This document shows positions 8,209-16,404 of a DNA stretch of 64,000 nucleotides, piece after piece. Position 1 is the first letter of the stretch, and each line of letters starts with the position of its first letter. Under the pieces are notes generated by a model. It did not search any database, was not told where the DNA came from, and worked only from the letters and a program-made list of their open reading frames with translations. Both the position numbers and the translations under genes were made by a program. Source of the stretch: Eudoraea adriatica DSM 19308 (GTDB taxonomy: Bacteria; Bacteroidota; Bacteroidia; Flavobacteriales; Flavobacteriaceae); assembly GCF_000382125.1 (NCBI RefSeq), contig NZ_KB907547.1, positions 372,001 through 436,000 of the forward strand, read 5' to 3'.

Positions 8209-9100
8209 TTATTTCAATATTTATTAGCAATACTTTCCATGCCGAAAGTATCTTATTGTTATCTAAGTATTCTCTTGTTATTTTTAGTAGTTCTGTTGTA
8301 TCCTTGTTTTTAACAATTGACCTGATTTGATCATTTGAAGCTATGAATTCTTCAATCTCATTTTTATCAGGGATCCTATCCACATTACCCAATAATCCCA
8401 GATCGTTCCCGGTAAGCATTTTTAGTGATCTTATTTCTTTTGGTATATTATCAACTCCAATTCCTATGGCAGAAAGAGGTTTTGGAACTTCAAACATGCC
8501 CTTATTAGCCCTGCTGTACCAATTACCGCCCATACGGGCTACCTGGTCTATCTTAAACTGGTCTATTAAGCCATTCTCATCTAAAATTGATTCATAGAAA
8601 TGCATTTTAACAACTTCTGAAAAAACCAGATTCCCAGCCCCGCCTTCTTCGCCCAGCGGTTCAACTTTTGTTACCTTGCATTCAAATTGAACAGGAGATT
8701 CTGCAACTCTATAGGGCCTGACCAAATCCGATTCTAACATTGTTAACCCTGCTTTTTTAAATTCATTTTCCTTTTCCCCGTATTCCGTGCTGGTCAAAGA
8801 CATTTGCTGAACGAGCTCATAATTTACAATATTAATAACCACTTCTTTAATTTTAAGCACATTATCCAGTGTATGTTTCGTTGTATTATCCCGCACTCTT
8901 CTAGCCGGTGAAAATATTAAAATTGGTGGATTTGCACTAAAAACATTAAAAAAACTAAAGGGCGAAAGGTTTGGAATACCTTGTTCGTCTATAGTACTTG
9001 CAAAAGCAATTGGCCTGGGTCCAACAGCCCCTAAAAGATAAGCGTGCAACTTACCAGTGGGAATCTCAGAAGGTATAAGGGATATAGCTTTTTGCATCAT
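8186..9100 (-). CDS. Flavin reductase-like (FMN-binding split barrel) protein
   Basis: This roughly 304-residue protein carries a flavin reductase-like domain in its N-terminal two thirds: LLGAVGPRPIAFASTIDEQGIPNLSPFSFFNVFSANPP, cited here by residue span about 20-60, is the FMN-binding signature. The C-terminal third (after about residue 200) is specific to this subfamily. Electron donor and acceptor cannot be read off. A TACCTTTG promoter element at 9103-9110 lies inside the possible longer frame to 9127, so translation must begin at the ATG at 9100 or 9097. The mRNA may therefore have almost no leader. Its end overlaps the DUF3127 gene by 23 bases. Confidence 0.87.
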   Translation of the reverse strand: MMQKAISLIPSEIPTGKLHAYLLGAVGPRPIAFASTIDEQGIPNLSPFSFFNVFSANPPILIFSPARRVRDNTTKHTLDNVLKIKEVVINIVNYELVQQMSLTSTEYGEKENEFKKAGLTMLESDLVRPYRVAESPVQFECKVTKVEPLGEEGGAGNLVFSEVVKMHFYESILDENGLIDQFKIDQVARMGGNWYSRANKGMFEVPKPLSAIGIGVDNIPKEIRSLKMLTGNDLGLLGNVDRIPDKNEIEEFIASNDQIRSIVKNKDTTELLKITREYLDNNKILSAWKVLLINIEINGNTRKN

Positions 9101-9102
9101 TA

Positions 9103-9133
9103 CAAAGGTATATAAATTGTGTCCCATTTAAAA
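9103..9133 (-). promoter_or_regulatory. Promoter of the flavin reductase gene
   Basis: On the minus strand TTTT (9133-9130) is followed after exactly 19 bases by TACCTTTG (9110-9103), close to the Bacteroidota consensus TTTG-N19-TAnnTTTG. Transcription would start a few bases below 9103, at or next to the ATG codons at 9100 and 9097. This decides the start codon of the gene. Confidence 0.6.
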
Positions 9134-9204
9134 CTTTAACTCACTAGCATAACACAACATTTTAGATCAATTTCTGTTATCTTTATTACTCATTAACTAC
9201 TTGC

Positions 9205-10356
9205 ATGAATTTTAATTCCCAAAAGAAGATTTCTAACCTGTTTTTATTAATAGCAGCTTTTGTTATTGTAAGTCTTATACTTTGGAATACCAATAGTTTT
9301 TTTAAGAAATTCAAGGAAGAAGAGCGCCATAAAATGGAGATTTGGGCCACAGCCCAGTCTGAATTATTGCAATCTTCAGAGGGTAGAGACCTGGGAAATC
9401 TACACGTTAAAATTTTTCAAAATAACACCTCAACCCCAATGATACTCGTTAACATGGATGGCTCCATAAGAACCAACAACATGCCTGAAGAATTAGTTGG
9501 TGACACAATTTATATAAAGAAAAAAATAAAGAAATTCAAGTCGGAAAACACCCCTATTTCTATTGATTATAACGACGAGCAACTAGCCACTCTGTATTAC
9601 GGTAATTCAGAAGTTTTAAATAAATTAAAATATTACCCTATTGCACTGTTGTTAATCATATTTTTGTTTGCGGCGGTTATCTTCTTTTTCTTTAAAACCA
9701 ATAAAGCTTCTGAGCAAAACAAACTTTGGGCCGGAATGGCCAAAGAAACCGCCCATCAGATTGGCACCCCTCTGACCTCGCTTCTCGGGTGGAATGAACT
9801 ATTAAAAAGTGAACAAATAAACCCGGATATTACCAAGGAAATTGAGAAAGATATTGGCAGGCTTCAGAATATAACAGACCGCTTTTCCAAAATAGGTTCC
9901 CTGCCAAAACTTGAAGAACACGACATAGTTGAAGAAACCAGAAGTGCTTTTGAATATCTGAAACTCAGAAGTTCCAAACTTATTCACTTTAGCTTTAATT
10001 CTCAGGTTGAAAGATTTCCAATTCTATTAAATAGTTCTTTATACAACTGGACCATAGAGAATTTAGTTAAAAATGGTATTGACGCCATGAAGGGTAAGGG
10101 CAACATTGCTATTGAAATAGTTTCGGAGGGGAAGTACGTAAATATTTTAATTTCAGACACCGGACATGGCATTGCTAAAGGAGACTTTAATTCTATTTTT
10201 AATCCCGGGTTTACATCAAAAAAACGAGGTTGGGGATTAGGATTATCACTTGTTAAAAGAATAATAGAAGAGTACCATAAAGGAAAGATAAAAGTGCTTT
10301 CTTCGAGCAAGGAAGGCACCATAATGCAGATATCCTTAAAATCGGACCAAAAATAG
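9205..10356 (+). CDS. Membrane-bound sensor histidine kinase
   Basis: This 383-residue kinase has two membrane helices (about residues 11-27 and 143-163) flanking a small periplasmic sensor domain of about 115 residues. The H-box is ETAHQIGTPLTSLLGW with the phospho-acceptor His184. The catalytic ATPase domain has an N-box (ENLVKNGIDAM), G1 (DTGHGI) and G2 (GWGLGLSLVKRI). The H-box Q-I-G-T-P variant is common among Bacteroidota kinases. No response regulator lies next to it, so its partner must be encoded elsewhere. The next gene starts on the base after its stop codon, so the two are certainly co-transcribed. Confidence 0.92.
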   Translation: MNFNSQKKISNLFLLIAAFVIVSLILWNTNSFFKKFKEEERHKMEIWATAQSELLQSSEGRDLGNLHVKIFQNNTSTPMILVNMDGSIRTNNMPEELVGDTIYIKKKIKKFKSENTPISIDYNDEQLATLYYGNSEVLNKLKYYPIALLLIIFLFAAVIFFFFKTNKASEQNKLWAGMAKETAHQIGTPLTSLLGWNELLKSEQINPDITKEIEKDIGRLQNITDRFSKIGSLPKLEEHDIVEETRSAFEYLKLRSSKLIHFSFNSQVERFPILLNSSLYNWTIENLVKNGIDAMKGKGNIAIEIVSEGKYVNILISDTGHGIAKGDFNSIFNPGFTSKKRGWGLGLSLVKRIIEEYHKGKIKVLSSSKEGTIMQISLKSDQK

Positions 10357-10713
10357 ATGGTAAAAGAAAAATTAATTGTCTTAAAAGAAGCAGAAATTAC
10401 GAACAATTGTCCTGAATGTTTTAATCAGGATATGAAACTTACGTTTTATCAAAAGCACTTATTTCAAAGGCTATATCATAGAACAACCGCAACGATTACT
10501 CATCAAATTAAATGCAATAAATGCAAAAAGATTATTTACCCCGTAAATTGGACAGAAGATATTGAACGTGTTTTTGAATATTACCAAAAAATGATTAATC
10601 CGGAAAAAGCGAGTATTAAATTCACGCCTTTATTCTATATACTAATACTATCTCCCTTCCTTATTGCAGGCATAGTATATTACCTGTACCAAAGTGGTAT
10701 TATTTCAATTTAG
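10357..10713 (+). CDS. Zinc-ribbon protein with a C-terminal membrane anchor
   Basis: This 118-residue protein has two CxxC knuckles (CPEC near residue 18 and CNKC near residue 53), which together could bind one zinc, and one hydrophobic segment at the C-terminus (about residues 92-113, FYILILSPFLIAGIVYYLY). It would be anchored by its tail with the zinc ribbon in the cytoplasm. The ATG directly abuts the stop of the sensor kinase gene, so a role in the kinase's signalling is a reasonable guess but not shown. Its 3' end overlaps the convergent HIT gene by 14 bases. I do not recognise a named family. Confidence 0.75.
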   Translation: MVKEKLIVLKEAEITNNCPECFNQDMKLTFYQKHLFQRLYHRTTATITHQIKCNKCKKIIYPVNWTEDIERVFEYYQKMINPEKASIKFTPLFYILILSPFLIAGIVYYLYQSGIISI

Positions 10714-11092
10714 AACGGATCTTTAACGCAATTTCCTGAAATTCCTCCGTCGATAATTGAATTTTATTTGTAAAAGTTGCATCTGCTATTTTATTTAATG
10801 GAATAAGGTGTACATGAACATGCGGCACTTCCAATCCTATTACCGTAATCCCCACCCTTTTGCAGTCTATTGCCGCCTCAATGGCCTTGCCTACCTTTCT
10901 GGAAAATGACATTAACCCAAGATAGTCTGCTTCTTCCATATCCATTATTTTATCCACTTCTTTCTTTGGCACACAAAGGGTATGGCCCCTGGCATTGGGA
11001 TTAATATCCAGAAAGGCAAAATGATTATCGTCTTCGGCGATTTTGTAAGACGGTATATCGCCATTTATTATTTTAGTAAAAATACTACCCAC
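10700..11092 (-). CDS. HIT family nucleotide hydrolase
   Basis: This 130-residue protein belongs to the histidine triad superfamily, Hint branch, which hydrolyses nucleoside phosphoramidates and related adenylates. The triad motif HVHVHLIP is near residues 92-99, and the N-terminal SIFTKIINGDIPSYKIAED and FLDINPNARGHTLCVPK are typical. Length is normal. The start codon is GTG at 11092, giving the family N-terminus (MGSIFTKI). It is downstream of greA by about 60 bases on the same strand and may be co-transcribed with it. Confidence 0.94.
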   Translation of the reverse strand: MGSIFTKIINGDIPSYKIAEDDNHFAFLDINPNARGHTLCVPKKEVDKIMDMEEADYLGLMSFSRKVGKAIEAAIDCKRVGITVIGLEVPHVHVHLIPLNKIADATFTNKIQLSTEEFQEIALKIRSKLK

Positions 11093-11153
11093 GACGAATA
11101 AAGATTTAAATAGAATTCCTTTTACTATTAAAAAGATTAAATATAAATAGGTT

Positions 11154-11630
11154 TTAATTCCTGCTTATCTCAAGAATATCAAATTTTAGAGTCCCATTAG
11201 GAACTGTTATTTCCGCAACATCCCCGACTTCTTTACCGAGGAGTCCCTTACCAATTGGGGAAGTAACAGAAATTTTTCCCGCCTTTAAATCGGCTTCACT
11301 CTCAGCCACAAGCGTATAGCTGATTACCATACCATTTTGGCGGTTTTTAAGCTTTACAGTCGATAGCACCAACACTTTGGATGTATCTAATTGAGTTTCA
11401 TCAATTAACCTTGCATTAGACAGGGTTTCCTCCAGTTTAGATATCTTTAGCTCCAGTAACCCCTGTGCTTCCTTGGCAGCATCATACTCGGCGTTTTCAG
11501 ATAAATCACCTTTATCCCTTGCATCAGCGATAGCCTGCGAGGATTTAGGCCTTTCAACGTCTCTGAGGTAGTTTAATTCCTCTTTCAGTTTTTTTAATCC
11601 TTCAGCAGTGTAATAAGACACAGTACTCAT
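11154..11630 (-). CDS. greA: Transcription elongation factor GreA
   Basis: This 158-residue factor rescues backtracked RNA polymerase by stimulating transcript cleavage. The N-terminal coiled coil carries the acidic tip region (RDKGDLSENAEYDAAKEAQ), which holds the two residues that act in the polymerase secondary channel; the C-terminal FKBP-like domain includes TSPIGKGLLGKEVGD. I chose the ATG at 11630 (MSTVSYYTAEG) because it gives the family length; a 16-residue upstream extension lacks conservation. A TATCTTTG promoter element lies about 190 bases upstream, which implies a long leader. The HIT gene follows. Confidence 0.95.
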   Translation of the reverse strand: MSTVSYYTAEGLKKLKEELNYLRDVERPKSSQAIADARDKGDLSENAEYDAAKEAQGLLELKISKLEETLSNARLIDETQLDTSKVLVLSTVKLKNRQNGMVISYTLVAESEADLKAGKISVTSPIGKGLLGKEVGDVAEITVPNGTLKFDILEISRN

Positions 11631-11878
11631 AACTTCATAATTTATTGAACATAAAAAATGCTCAAAATCATTAAACAATAAATCCTACGAAAACGCAGGA
11701 TTAGTTTAAACAATCATTTCGATGTAACTAATTTAAGATAAACACATTAGGTGGGGGTTTTCATCAAAACGAAGTTCAACTTATAAGAAAATCCCCTTTT
11801 TTAAAGAGGATTTAACGCAAAGATACATATTTTTTACTCAATTTTGTTCAACGGATCTGAATTGAATCCTATTATTCT
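11631..11878. other. Divergent intergenic region between greA and a lipoprotein gene
   Basis: These 248 bases contain no gene I can support. On the minus strand, a stem (11681-11689 with 11694-11702, loop of four) forms with one G-U pair and would lie in the greA leader. A second imperfect stem spans about 11790-11813. The greA -7 element is at 11818-11825. Confidence 0.5.
11818..11825 (-). promoter_or_regulatory. -7 promoter element, probably for greA
   Basis: The minus strand reads TATCTTTG, a full match to TAnnTTTG. A clear -33 element at the usual 19-base spacing is absent (TTGA lies at 22 bases), so the call rests mainly on the -7 match and position. Confidence 0.4.
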
Positions 11879-12316
11879 ATGAAAAGATTATACATATGGT
11901 TGGTATTTATTTTACTTCTGGCATGCAGTGAAGATGAAGGAAACCGCAATCCCTATTTATTAGAAGTTGGATTCAGATTTGAAGTAAATCTTAATTTACC
12001 TTTATATAGTCCCTTAACTAACACAGGAAATGCCATATTTATAGGGAACCAGGGTGTGGGAATAAGAGGAGTTTTTGTAATCAATAAAGGTTTTAACGAG
12101 TTTTTTGCATGGGAGGCCAGTTGTCCAAATCACGCTCCAAATGCATGCTCTACAATGGATCTTAATGGTCAAACTGTAGTCTGTTCATGCGAAGATTTTG
12201 AGTATAGCCTGTTTACCGGGCAACAACTAAACAGGCCCGATGATGATGAACGTTATTATGACCTTTTGTTTTACAACACTTCATTCAATGGAACATCCAT
12301 TGTAATCTCGAACTGA
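11879..12316 (+). CDS. Rieske-like lipoprotein with altered metal ligands
   Basis: This 145-residue protein has a lipoprotein signal (LLLAC, lipid-anchored Cys16) and a C-terminal region resembling a Rieske domain: CPNHAPNAC (82-90), then CSCEDFEYSLFTGQ (102-115). In a true Rieske centre the ligands are CxH and CxxH. Here the first box is C82-x-x-H85 and the second has C102-x-C104 with no histidine, so a standard [2Fe-2S] centre is unlikely. It stands alone between greA and the convergent TonB receptor gene. Similar small lipoproteins occur in flavobacteria, but the function is unknown. Confidence 0.8.
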   Translation: MKRLYIWLVFILLLACSEDEGNRNPYLLEVGFRFEVNLNLPLYSPLTNTGNAIFIGNQGVGIRGVFVINKGFNEFFAWEASCPNHAPNACSTMDLNGQTVVCSCEDFEYSLFTGQQLNRPDDDERYYDLLFYNTSFNGTSIVISN

Positions 12317-12350
12317 GGAAGGGATATCCTAATTAATTATCCGACTAACC

Positions 12351-14522
12351 CTAGAAGTTGAACGTTGCTCCCAACAGAAAGTTTATCCCTGCCTGCGGAT
12401 AATACCCGGCTCCTTCAATAGTGGTTATGGCTCCAGGATTGGAAAAATCGTCATCAAAAGTAAAAAAGTAGCCATTGGATACATATTTTGCATCAAAAAT
12501 ATTGTTAATCAGTCCTGAGAACACAATGCTTTTCACGAATGAGTTTGTATTAAAAGTGTATTGTATATTAAAATCTGTTTGTGAATAGTCTTCAAGAACA
12601 GAGCTTTCGGCATCAATATTTGCCATAAATTGTTTTCCAACATATTTAGTCAATAATGACATTTGAAATTGTTCATCTGGCAAATAAGTAAGTATGTTAC
12701 CTATCACTATTTCAGGAGAGTAAGCAATATTGGTATTCCCCAAATCCTGTAGCTCACCATCTCTCTGAAAAACAAAATCAATATTTTTATTTGAACTAAG
12801 GGCTATATTTGGTTGTAATTTAAAGTGCCTGCCAATATCCATATTTGCATCTACTTCAAGACCCAGGCGGTAACTGTCTCCCACATTTGCCCTTAGTGGG
12901 GCACCAACGTCATTCAATTCTCCGGTTAGTACCAACTGATCTTTATATCTCATATAATATACATTGGTACTCACCTGAACAGAAGGTGAGACATATCTCC
13001 AGCCAAGTTCAAGGTCATTTAGTCTCTCTGGTTTAGGGTTGCCATTCTCATAATCATTCCTGTTTGGTTCACGATTGGCTACCGCATAGGAGAGATATAA
13101 ATTATTATTGGCATTAAGGTCATAGGTGACCCCAAGTTTAGGGTTAAAGAAATTAAACGTATCATCGACAATTCCGGTGTCTTCCCCATTTGCCTCATAG
13201 CTGACAGTTCTAAATTGTAAATCCCCAAAAAGTCTCCACTTTTCAAAAATCTCATAGTTAATTTTTCCAAACATATTAAAATCTGTTTTTTTGGAATCGT
13301 CATCGTAATATCTATCCCTAATCATGCTATTACCAGCAAATCGGGCCCAGATTACTTCACCAAAATGATCGCCATTATAGGAATTCCATCCTCCTCCAAG
13401 GATAAGGTTCACTCTGTCTTTATCATATTTAACTGAAAATACAGTTCCGTAAAAATCATTATCAAGCCAGCGGCGCCTCACTAAGTCCGTAGTATTTACC
13501 AATTCTCCGTTTACCAAGATTGGTGAGAATCCATAAGTTGCAAAATCATCATCCTCCCTGAATTGTTCAAAGTAGCCACGTCCATAGGTATAATGAAATG
13601 CAATATTGGTGCTCCATAAAGGAGAAATTGTCTCATTCCAAAGTAATTGAAAATGATCTTGTTTATAATTATCTTCTTCCCTGTCATAAAATTGTATATC
13701 CCCATTTTCATCCGTATATATCCCGGCCGGGTTAAATGTTCTATCCGTGGCAAGTGTTTCCGCGTCAATGCCAAACCACGATTGGTAAGTAACTTCGTGC
13801 CCTCCGAAAAGGAGCGCTTTTATTAACGTATTATCATCAATATAAGAGCCTTGTAAAAAATAGGAATCGAGTTCAGAAGAAGCCCTGTCAATATAGCCAT
13901 CAGATGTTATTCTGGATAATCTCCCTGAAATTTCAATATGTTCATTTAACAATCCTGTGCTAAACTTAATGTTGTTACGCAACGTATTAAAGCTGCCATA
14001 GGAGGAGGAAATATGTCCATATGCTTCGGATGATGTTGCATCTGTCAAAATATTTAAACTGGCTCCAAAAGCCCCGGCACCGTTAGTTGACGTTCCAACG
14101 CCCCTTTGTAGTTGCAAGCTTTCTGTAGACGAGGCAAAATCCGGTAAATTCACCCAAAACGTACCATGCGATTCAGAATCGTTATAAGGTATTCCATTAA
14201 TAGTTACATTAACCCGGGTAGCATCACTTCCTCTAACGCGTATGCCCGTATACCCCACCCCTGCTCCGGCATCTGAAGTTGTTACTACTGCAGGTAAAAA
14301 GTTCATAAGAATAGGGATATCCTGACCCAGATTCCTGGGCATTATTTCTTCCTTTGCTAAGTCCGAAAAGGTTACAGGAATTTCTTGAGTAACCCGTATG
14401 GCTGAAACAAAAACCTCATCCAATACAATTTTTTCAAGGGCAGTCGTATCAGATTCTTTTTGTTGGGAATACGTATTTACTCCAAAACCTACTAAAAATA
14501 ATAATGCAATAACAGCCTTCAT
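12351..14522 (-). CDS. TonB-dependent outer membrane receptor, probable thiamine transporter
   Basis: This 723-residue receptor has a signal peptide (MKAVIALLFLVGFGVNTYSQ), a plug domain (about residues 35-165: PAVVTTSDAGAGVGYTGIRV continuing to RGSDATRVNVTINGIP, cited in two pieces) and a 22-stranded barrel ending in LLGATFNF. The start at 14522 is set by the signal peptide; a frame reaching 14606 extends toward the riboswitch and is not credible. A TPP riboswitch lies directly upstream (14619-14748), so expression should fall when thiamine pyrophosphate is abundant. TPP-controlled receptors for thiamine are established in Bacteroides. The adjacent genes encode a PnuC-type transporter and a YkoF-type thiamine-binding protein, in agreement. 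Confidence 0.9.
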   Translation of the reverse strand: MKAVIALLFLVGFGVNTYSQQKESDTTALEKIVLDEVFVSAIRVTQEIPVTFSDLAKEEIMPRNLGQDIPILMNFLPAVVTTSDAGAGVGYTGIRVRGSDATRVNVTINGIPYNDSESHGTFWVNLPDFASSTESLQLQRGVGTSTNGAGAFGASLNILTDATSSEAYGHISSSYGSFNTLRNNIKFSTGLLNEHIEISGRLSRITSDGYIDRASSELDSYFLQGSYIDDNTLIKALLFGGHEVTYQSWFGIDAETLATDRTFNPAGIYTDENGDIQFYDREEDNYKQDHFQLLWNETISPLWSTNIAFHYTYGRGYFEQFREDDDFATYGFSPILVNGELVNTTDLVRRRWLDNDFYGTVFSVKYDKDRVNLILGGGWNSYNGDHFGEVIWARFAGNSMIRDRYYDDDSKKTDFNMFGKINYEIFEKWRLFGDLQFRTVSYEANGEDTGIVDDTFNFFNPKLGVTYDLNANNNLYLSYAVANREPNRNDYENGNPKPERLNDLELGWRYVSPSVQVSTNVYYMRYKDQLVLTGELNDVGAPLRANVGDSYRLGLEVDANMDIGRHFKLQPNIALSSNKNIDFVFQRDGELQDLGNTNIAYSPEIVIGNILTYLPDEQFQMSLLTKYVGKQFMANIDAESSVLEDYSQTDFNIQYTFNTNSFVKSIVFSGLINNIFDAKYVSNGYFFTFDDDFSNPGAITTIEGAGYYPQAGINFLLGATFNF

Positions 14523-14608
14523 CCGTAGTTCAATTACACGAATAAAAGGGGTTCTATTCTTATTTTTATGATTCTTTTTTTTCTGAAGAAACAGGAAAAA
14601 ATCCAAGT

Positions 14609-14621
14609 GGCGAATTTCGCC
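14609..14621 (-). promoter_or_regulatory. Possible expression-platform hairpin after the TPP aptamer
   Basis: GGCGAA and TTCGCC are inverted around one base immediately 3' of the aptamer on the minus strand, followed within 8 bases by a run of six T. This could be a weak terminator stem competing with the aptamer's closing helix. The stem is short and its folding was not computed. Confidence 0.3.
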
Positions 14622-14748
14622 TCCCTTAGCAGCATTACCTGCCCAGGTTCATTGGGTATAATCTCAGCTTATCCTGAAAGTATTATAAAAATTGTATTTC
14701 GAGAATACTATTCTACTTAATACTTTTTTCAGGAGTTCGCACCCCTTT
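14619..14748 (-). ncRNA. TPP riboswitch (THI element)
   Basis: Reading the minus strand, the conserved pieces occur in order: GGGGTGC (14745-14739), a long P3 arm in which CCTGAAAAAAGTATT pairs with AATACTTTCAGG, then CTGAGAT (14667-14661), CCC, AACCTG, GGTAATGC and AAGGGAG (ending at 14620). These are the core elements of the thiamine pyrophosphate aptamer. Its location, about 100 bases before the TonB receptor start and just after a good promoter, fits control of that receptor. The P3 arm is longer than in many bacterial examples. Confidence 0.93.
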
Positions 14749-14758
14749 TGAGATGATT

Positions 14759-14789
14759 CAAAGTTACGATGGTAGTTTCATTTTTCATA
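14759..14789 (-). promoter_or_regulatory. Promoter for the riboswitch and TonB receptor
   Basis: On the minus strand TATG (14789-14786), 19 bases, then TAACTTTG (14766-14759). The -7 element fits TAnnTTTG fully and the -33 element matches three of four bases with exact spacing. Transcription would begin near 14753, just before the aptamer. Confidence 0.65.
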
Positions 14790-14862
14790 ATAAAACTCCA
14801 TAAATTAAAAAGGTTCACAGACTGGAAAAACCGTTTTTATGGGATAAAGAGATCTTCTTCAA

Positions 14863-16404
14863 TTATGTAACCTGATGTGTGGGCTTTAGAAGATCGTTGG
14901 CTGTTTTTACCGGATTAAATGTGAGTAAGGGAACTTCAACAAATATTGTATTCCAAAAGGCCATTGCACCATTCCAAAGGCCCGGTAATTCATAAGCCTT
15001 TAGTTCTTTGCCTTCTTGTGTTTTTAGCGTAATAAATCCCTGTTTGGTATCAACAAAATTCGAAAGGTTATATTTCTCACCCCTAAAGTTTCTTACACCA
15101 CAGACAATATCTACCGGATTAAAATGTGTGGAATTTTTTAAAATGCTCATTTGAGCCTCATCTGAGCTATCAATTTGTGCAGATTCTACGATTTGCAATG
15201 AAATATGTGCATGGGCATCCCTAATCCAAAAAGGGCCACCACCCGGTTCGCCTTCATTCTTAACCATTCCGCAAACGCGTATGGGCCTGTTTATTTTATC
15301 TTTTAATATTTCTAACTGCTCTGAGATGCTAAAACTTGAAAAACTATCTAAAAACCTGACATTCAGATCATTTTCTAAAAATATTTTAATTTCATGTAGT
15401 TGTTCCCCGGTAATATCATTTCTATCTAACTGATCAGCATAGGCAAATGCTTTTTGCTGTACTTCCAGAAGTAATCCGGCAAGCACTTTTTTACTAAACG
15501 CAAGTTCAGCTTCGTGTTCGGGAACGACTACATTATCTATGTTTTTAATAAAAATAATATCCGCATTTTGCTCATTTAAATTCTCAATAAGTGCTCCATG
15601 TCCACCGGGTCTGAATAAAACTGACCCATCTTCCTTCTTAAACGGCTCATTATCCAGGGTAACGGCTATAGTATCTGTAGAGGCTTTTTGATTTGAATAA
15701 GTAACATCAAATTCTGTTTTTGTAGCTTCTGACACCCTCGGTCCTGCGGTTTTAAATTCTTCATTAAAAAAGGCCTGGTGTTGCTCTGAAATGGTAAAAT
15801 GTAATTTTGCTTTATTGTTTACTGCAGCATATGCGGAAGCTTCCTTTAAATGCTCCTCAAATGGAGTGGCTGTAAATTTCCCATAATTATGAAAGGGTAA
15901 AAGCCCTTTTGGATAAAAACCATAATTGAGACCATCTTCCCGCAACATTTCACTTACAAAAAGATATTTATCGTCATTACCCGAACCGGCTCTATTTTTT
16001 AGTCGTTTTTGGACTATCCCATAAAAAGGGAATTTTTTAATATGTTTGAAAAATGTCCTCAAATCTGTTTCATTTAATCGCTCTATATAGGCATCTACAC
16101 TTTCCCTGTCGGGATCGTAATGCTCTAAAAAGCTAAAGAGCGATTTAAACATCCTGGATGCTGCACCGGATGCCGGGACAAATTTGAGTAAGCTTAAAAG
16201 CCCTTTTAGCTCTTCGAACTTACTAACTAATATTTTCTCCCTGGCCTTGGTTAATTTTTTAATCCCATCCGATACAATTGCGGCCTTTTCCAACCTTACG
16301 AAGGGTATCCCCTGCTTAAATATCTCTATCTGATCAAGAACCTTTTCTTTTGAGATTCCTTTTTCTTCTAGTTGTTTCAAATCCTTGGGTAAAAACTCAA
16401 TCAT
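14863..16404 (-). CDS. DUF4301 family protein
   Basis: This 513-residue soluble protein belongs to DUF4301. Visible motifs include KFVPASGAASRMFKS (residues 74-88), RPGGHGALIENLN in the middle and IFIKNIDNVVVPEHE after it. The G-rich loop, GGHGALI and NIDNVV resemble the arrangement in UDP-sugar pyrophosphorylase-like nucleotidyltransferases, so a nucleotide-sugar or phosphate-transfer activity is possible; this is inference. Its ATG overlaps the stop of the upstream kinase gene by four bases (ATGA), so it is translated with the kinase and PnuC-type genes. Its place beside a TPP-riboswitch receptor links it to thiamine uptake, although no direct role is known. Confidence 0.85.
   Translation of the reverse strand: MIEFLPKDLKQLEEKGISKEKVLDQIEIFKQGIPFVRLEKAAIVSDGIKKLTKAREKILVSKFEELKGLLSLLKFVPASGAASRMFKSLFSFLEHYDPDRESVDAYIERLNETDLRTFFKHIKKFPFYGIVQKRLKNRAGSGNDDKYLFVSEMLREDGLNYGFYPKGLLPFHNYGKFTATPFEEHLKEASAYAAVNNKAKLHFTISEQHQAFFNEEFKTAGPRVSEATKTEFDVTYSNQKASTDTIAVTLDNEPFKKEDGSVLFRPGGHGALIENLNEQNADIIFIKNIDNVVVPEHEAELAFSKKVLAGLLLEVQQKAFAYADQLDRNDITGEQLHEIKIFLENDLNVRFLDSFSSFSISEQLEILKDKINRPIRVCGMVKNEGEPGGGPFWIRDAHAHISLQIVESAQIDSSDEAQMSILKNSTHFNPVDIVCGVRNFRGEKYNLSNFVDTKQGFITLKTQEGKELKAYELPGLWNGAMAFWNTIFVEVPLLTFNPVKTANDLLKPTHQVT

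Noticed and set aside
11681-11702. Stem in the greA upstream region as a riboswitch or terminator
   Set aside because: It is a single short stem without a T-run or any known aptamer pattern.
14523-14606. N-terminal extension of the thiamine receptor
   Set aside because: It runs through the riboswitch expression platform and hides the signal peptide, so it is not coding.
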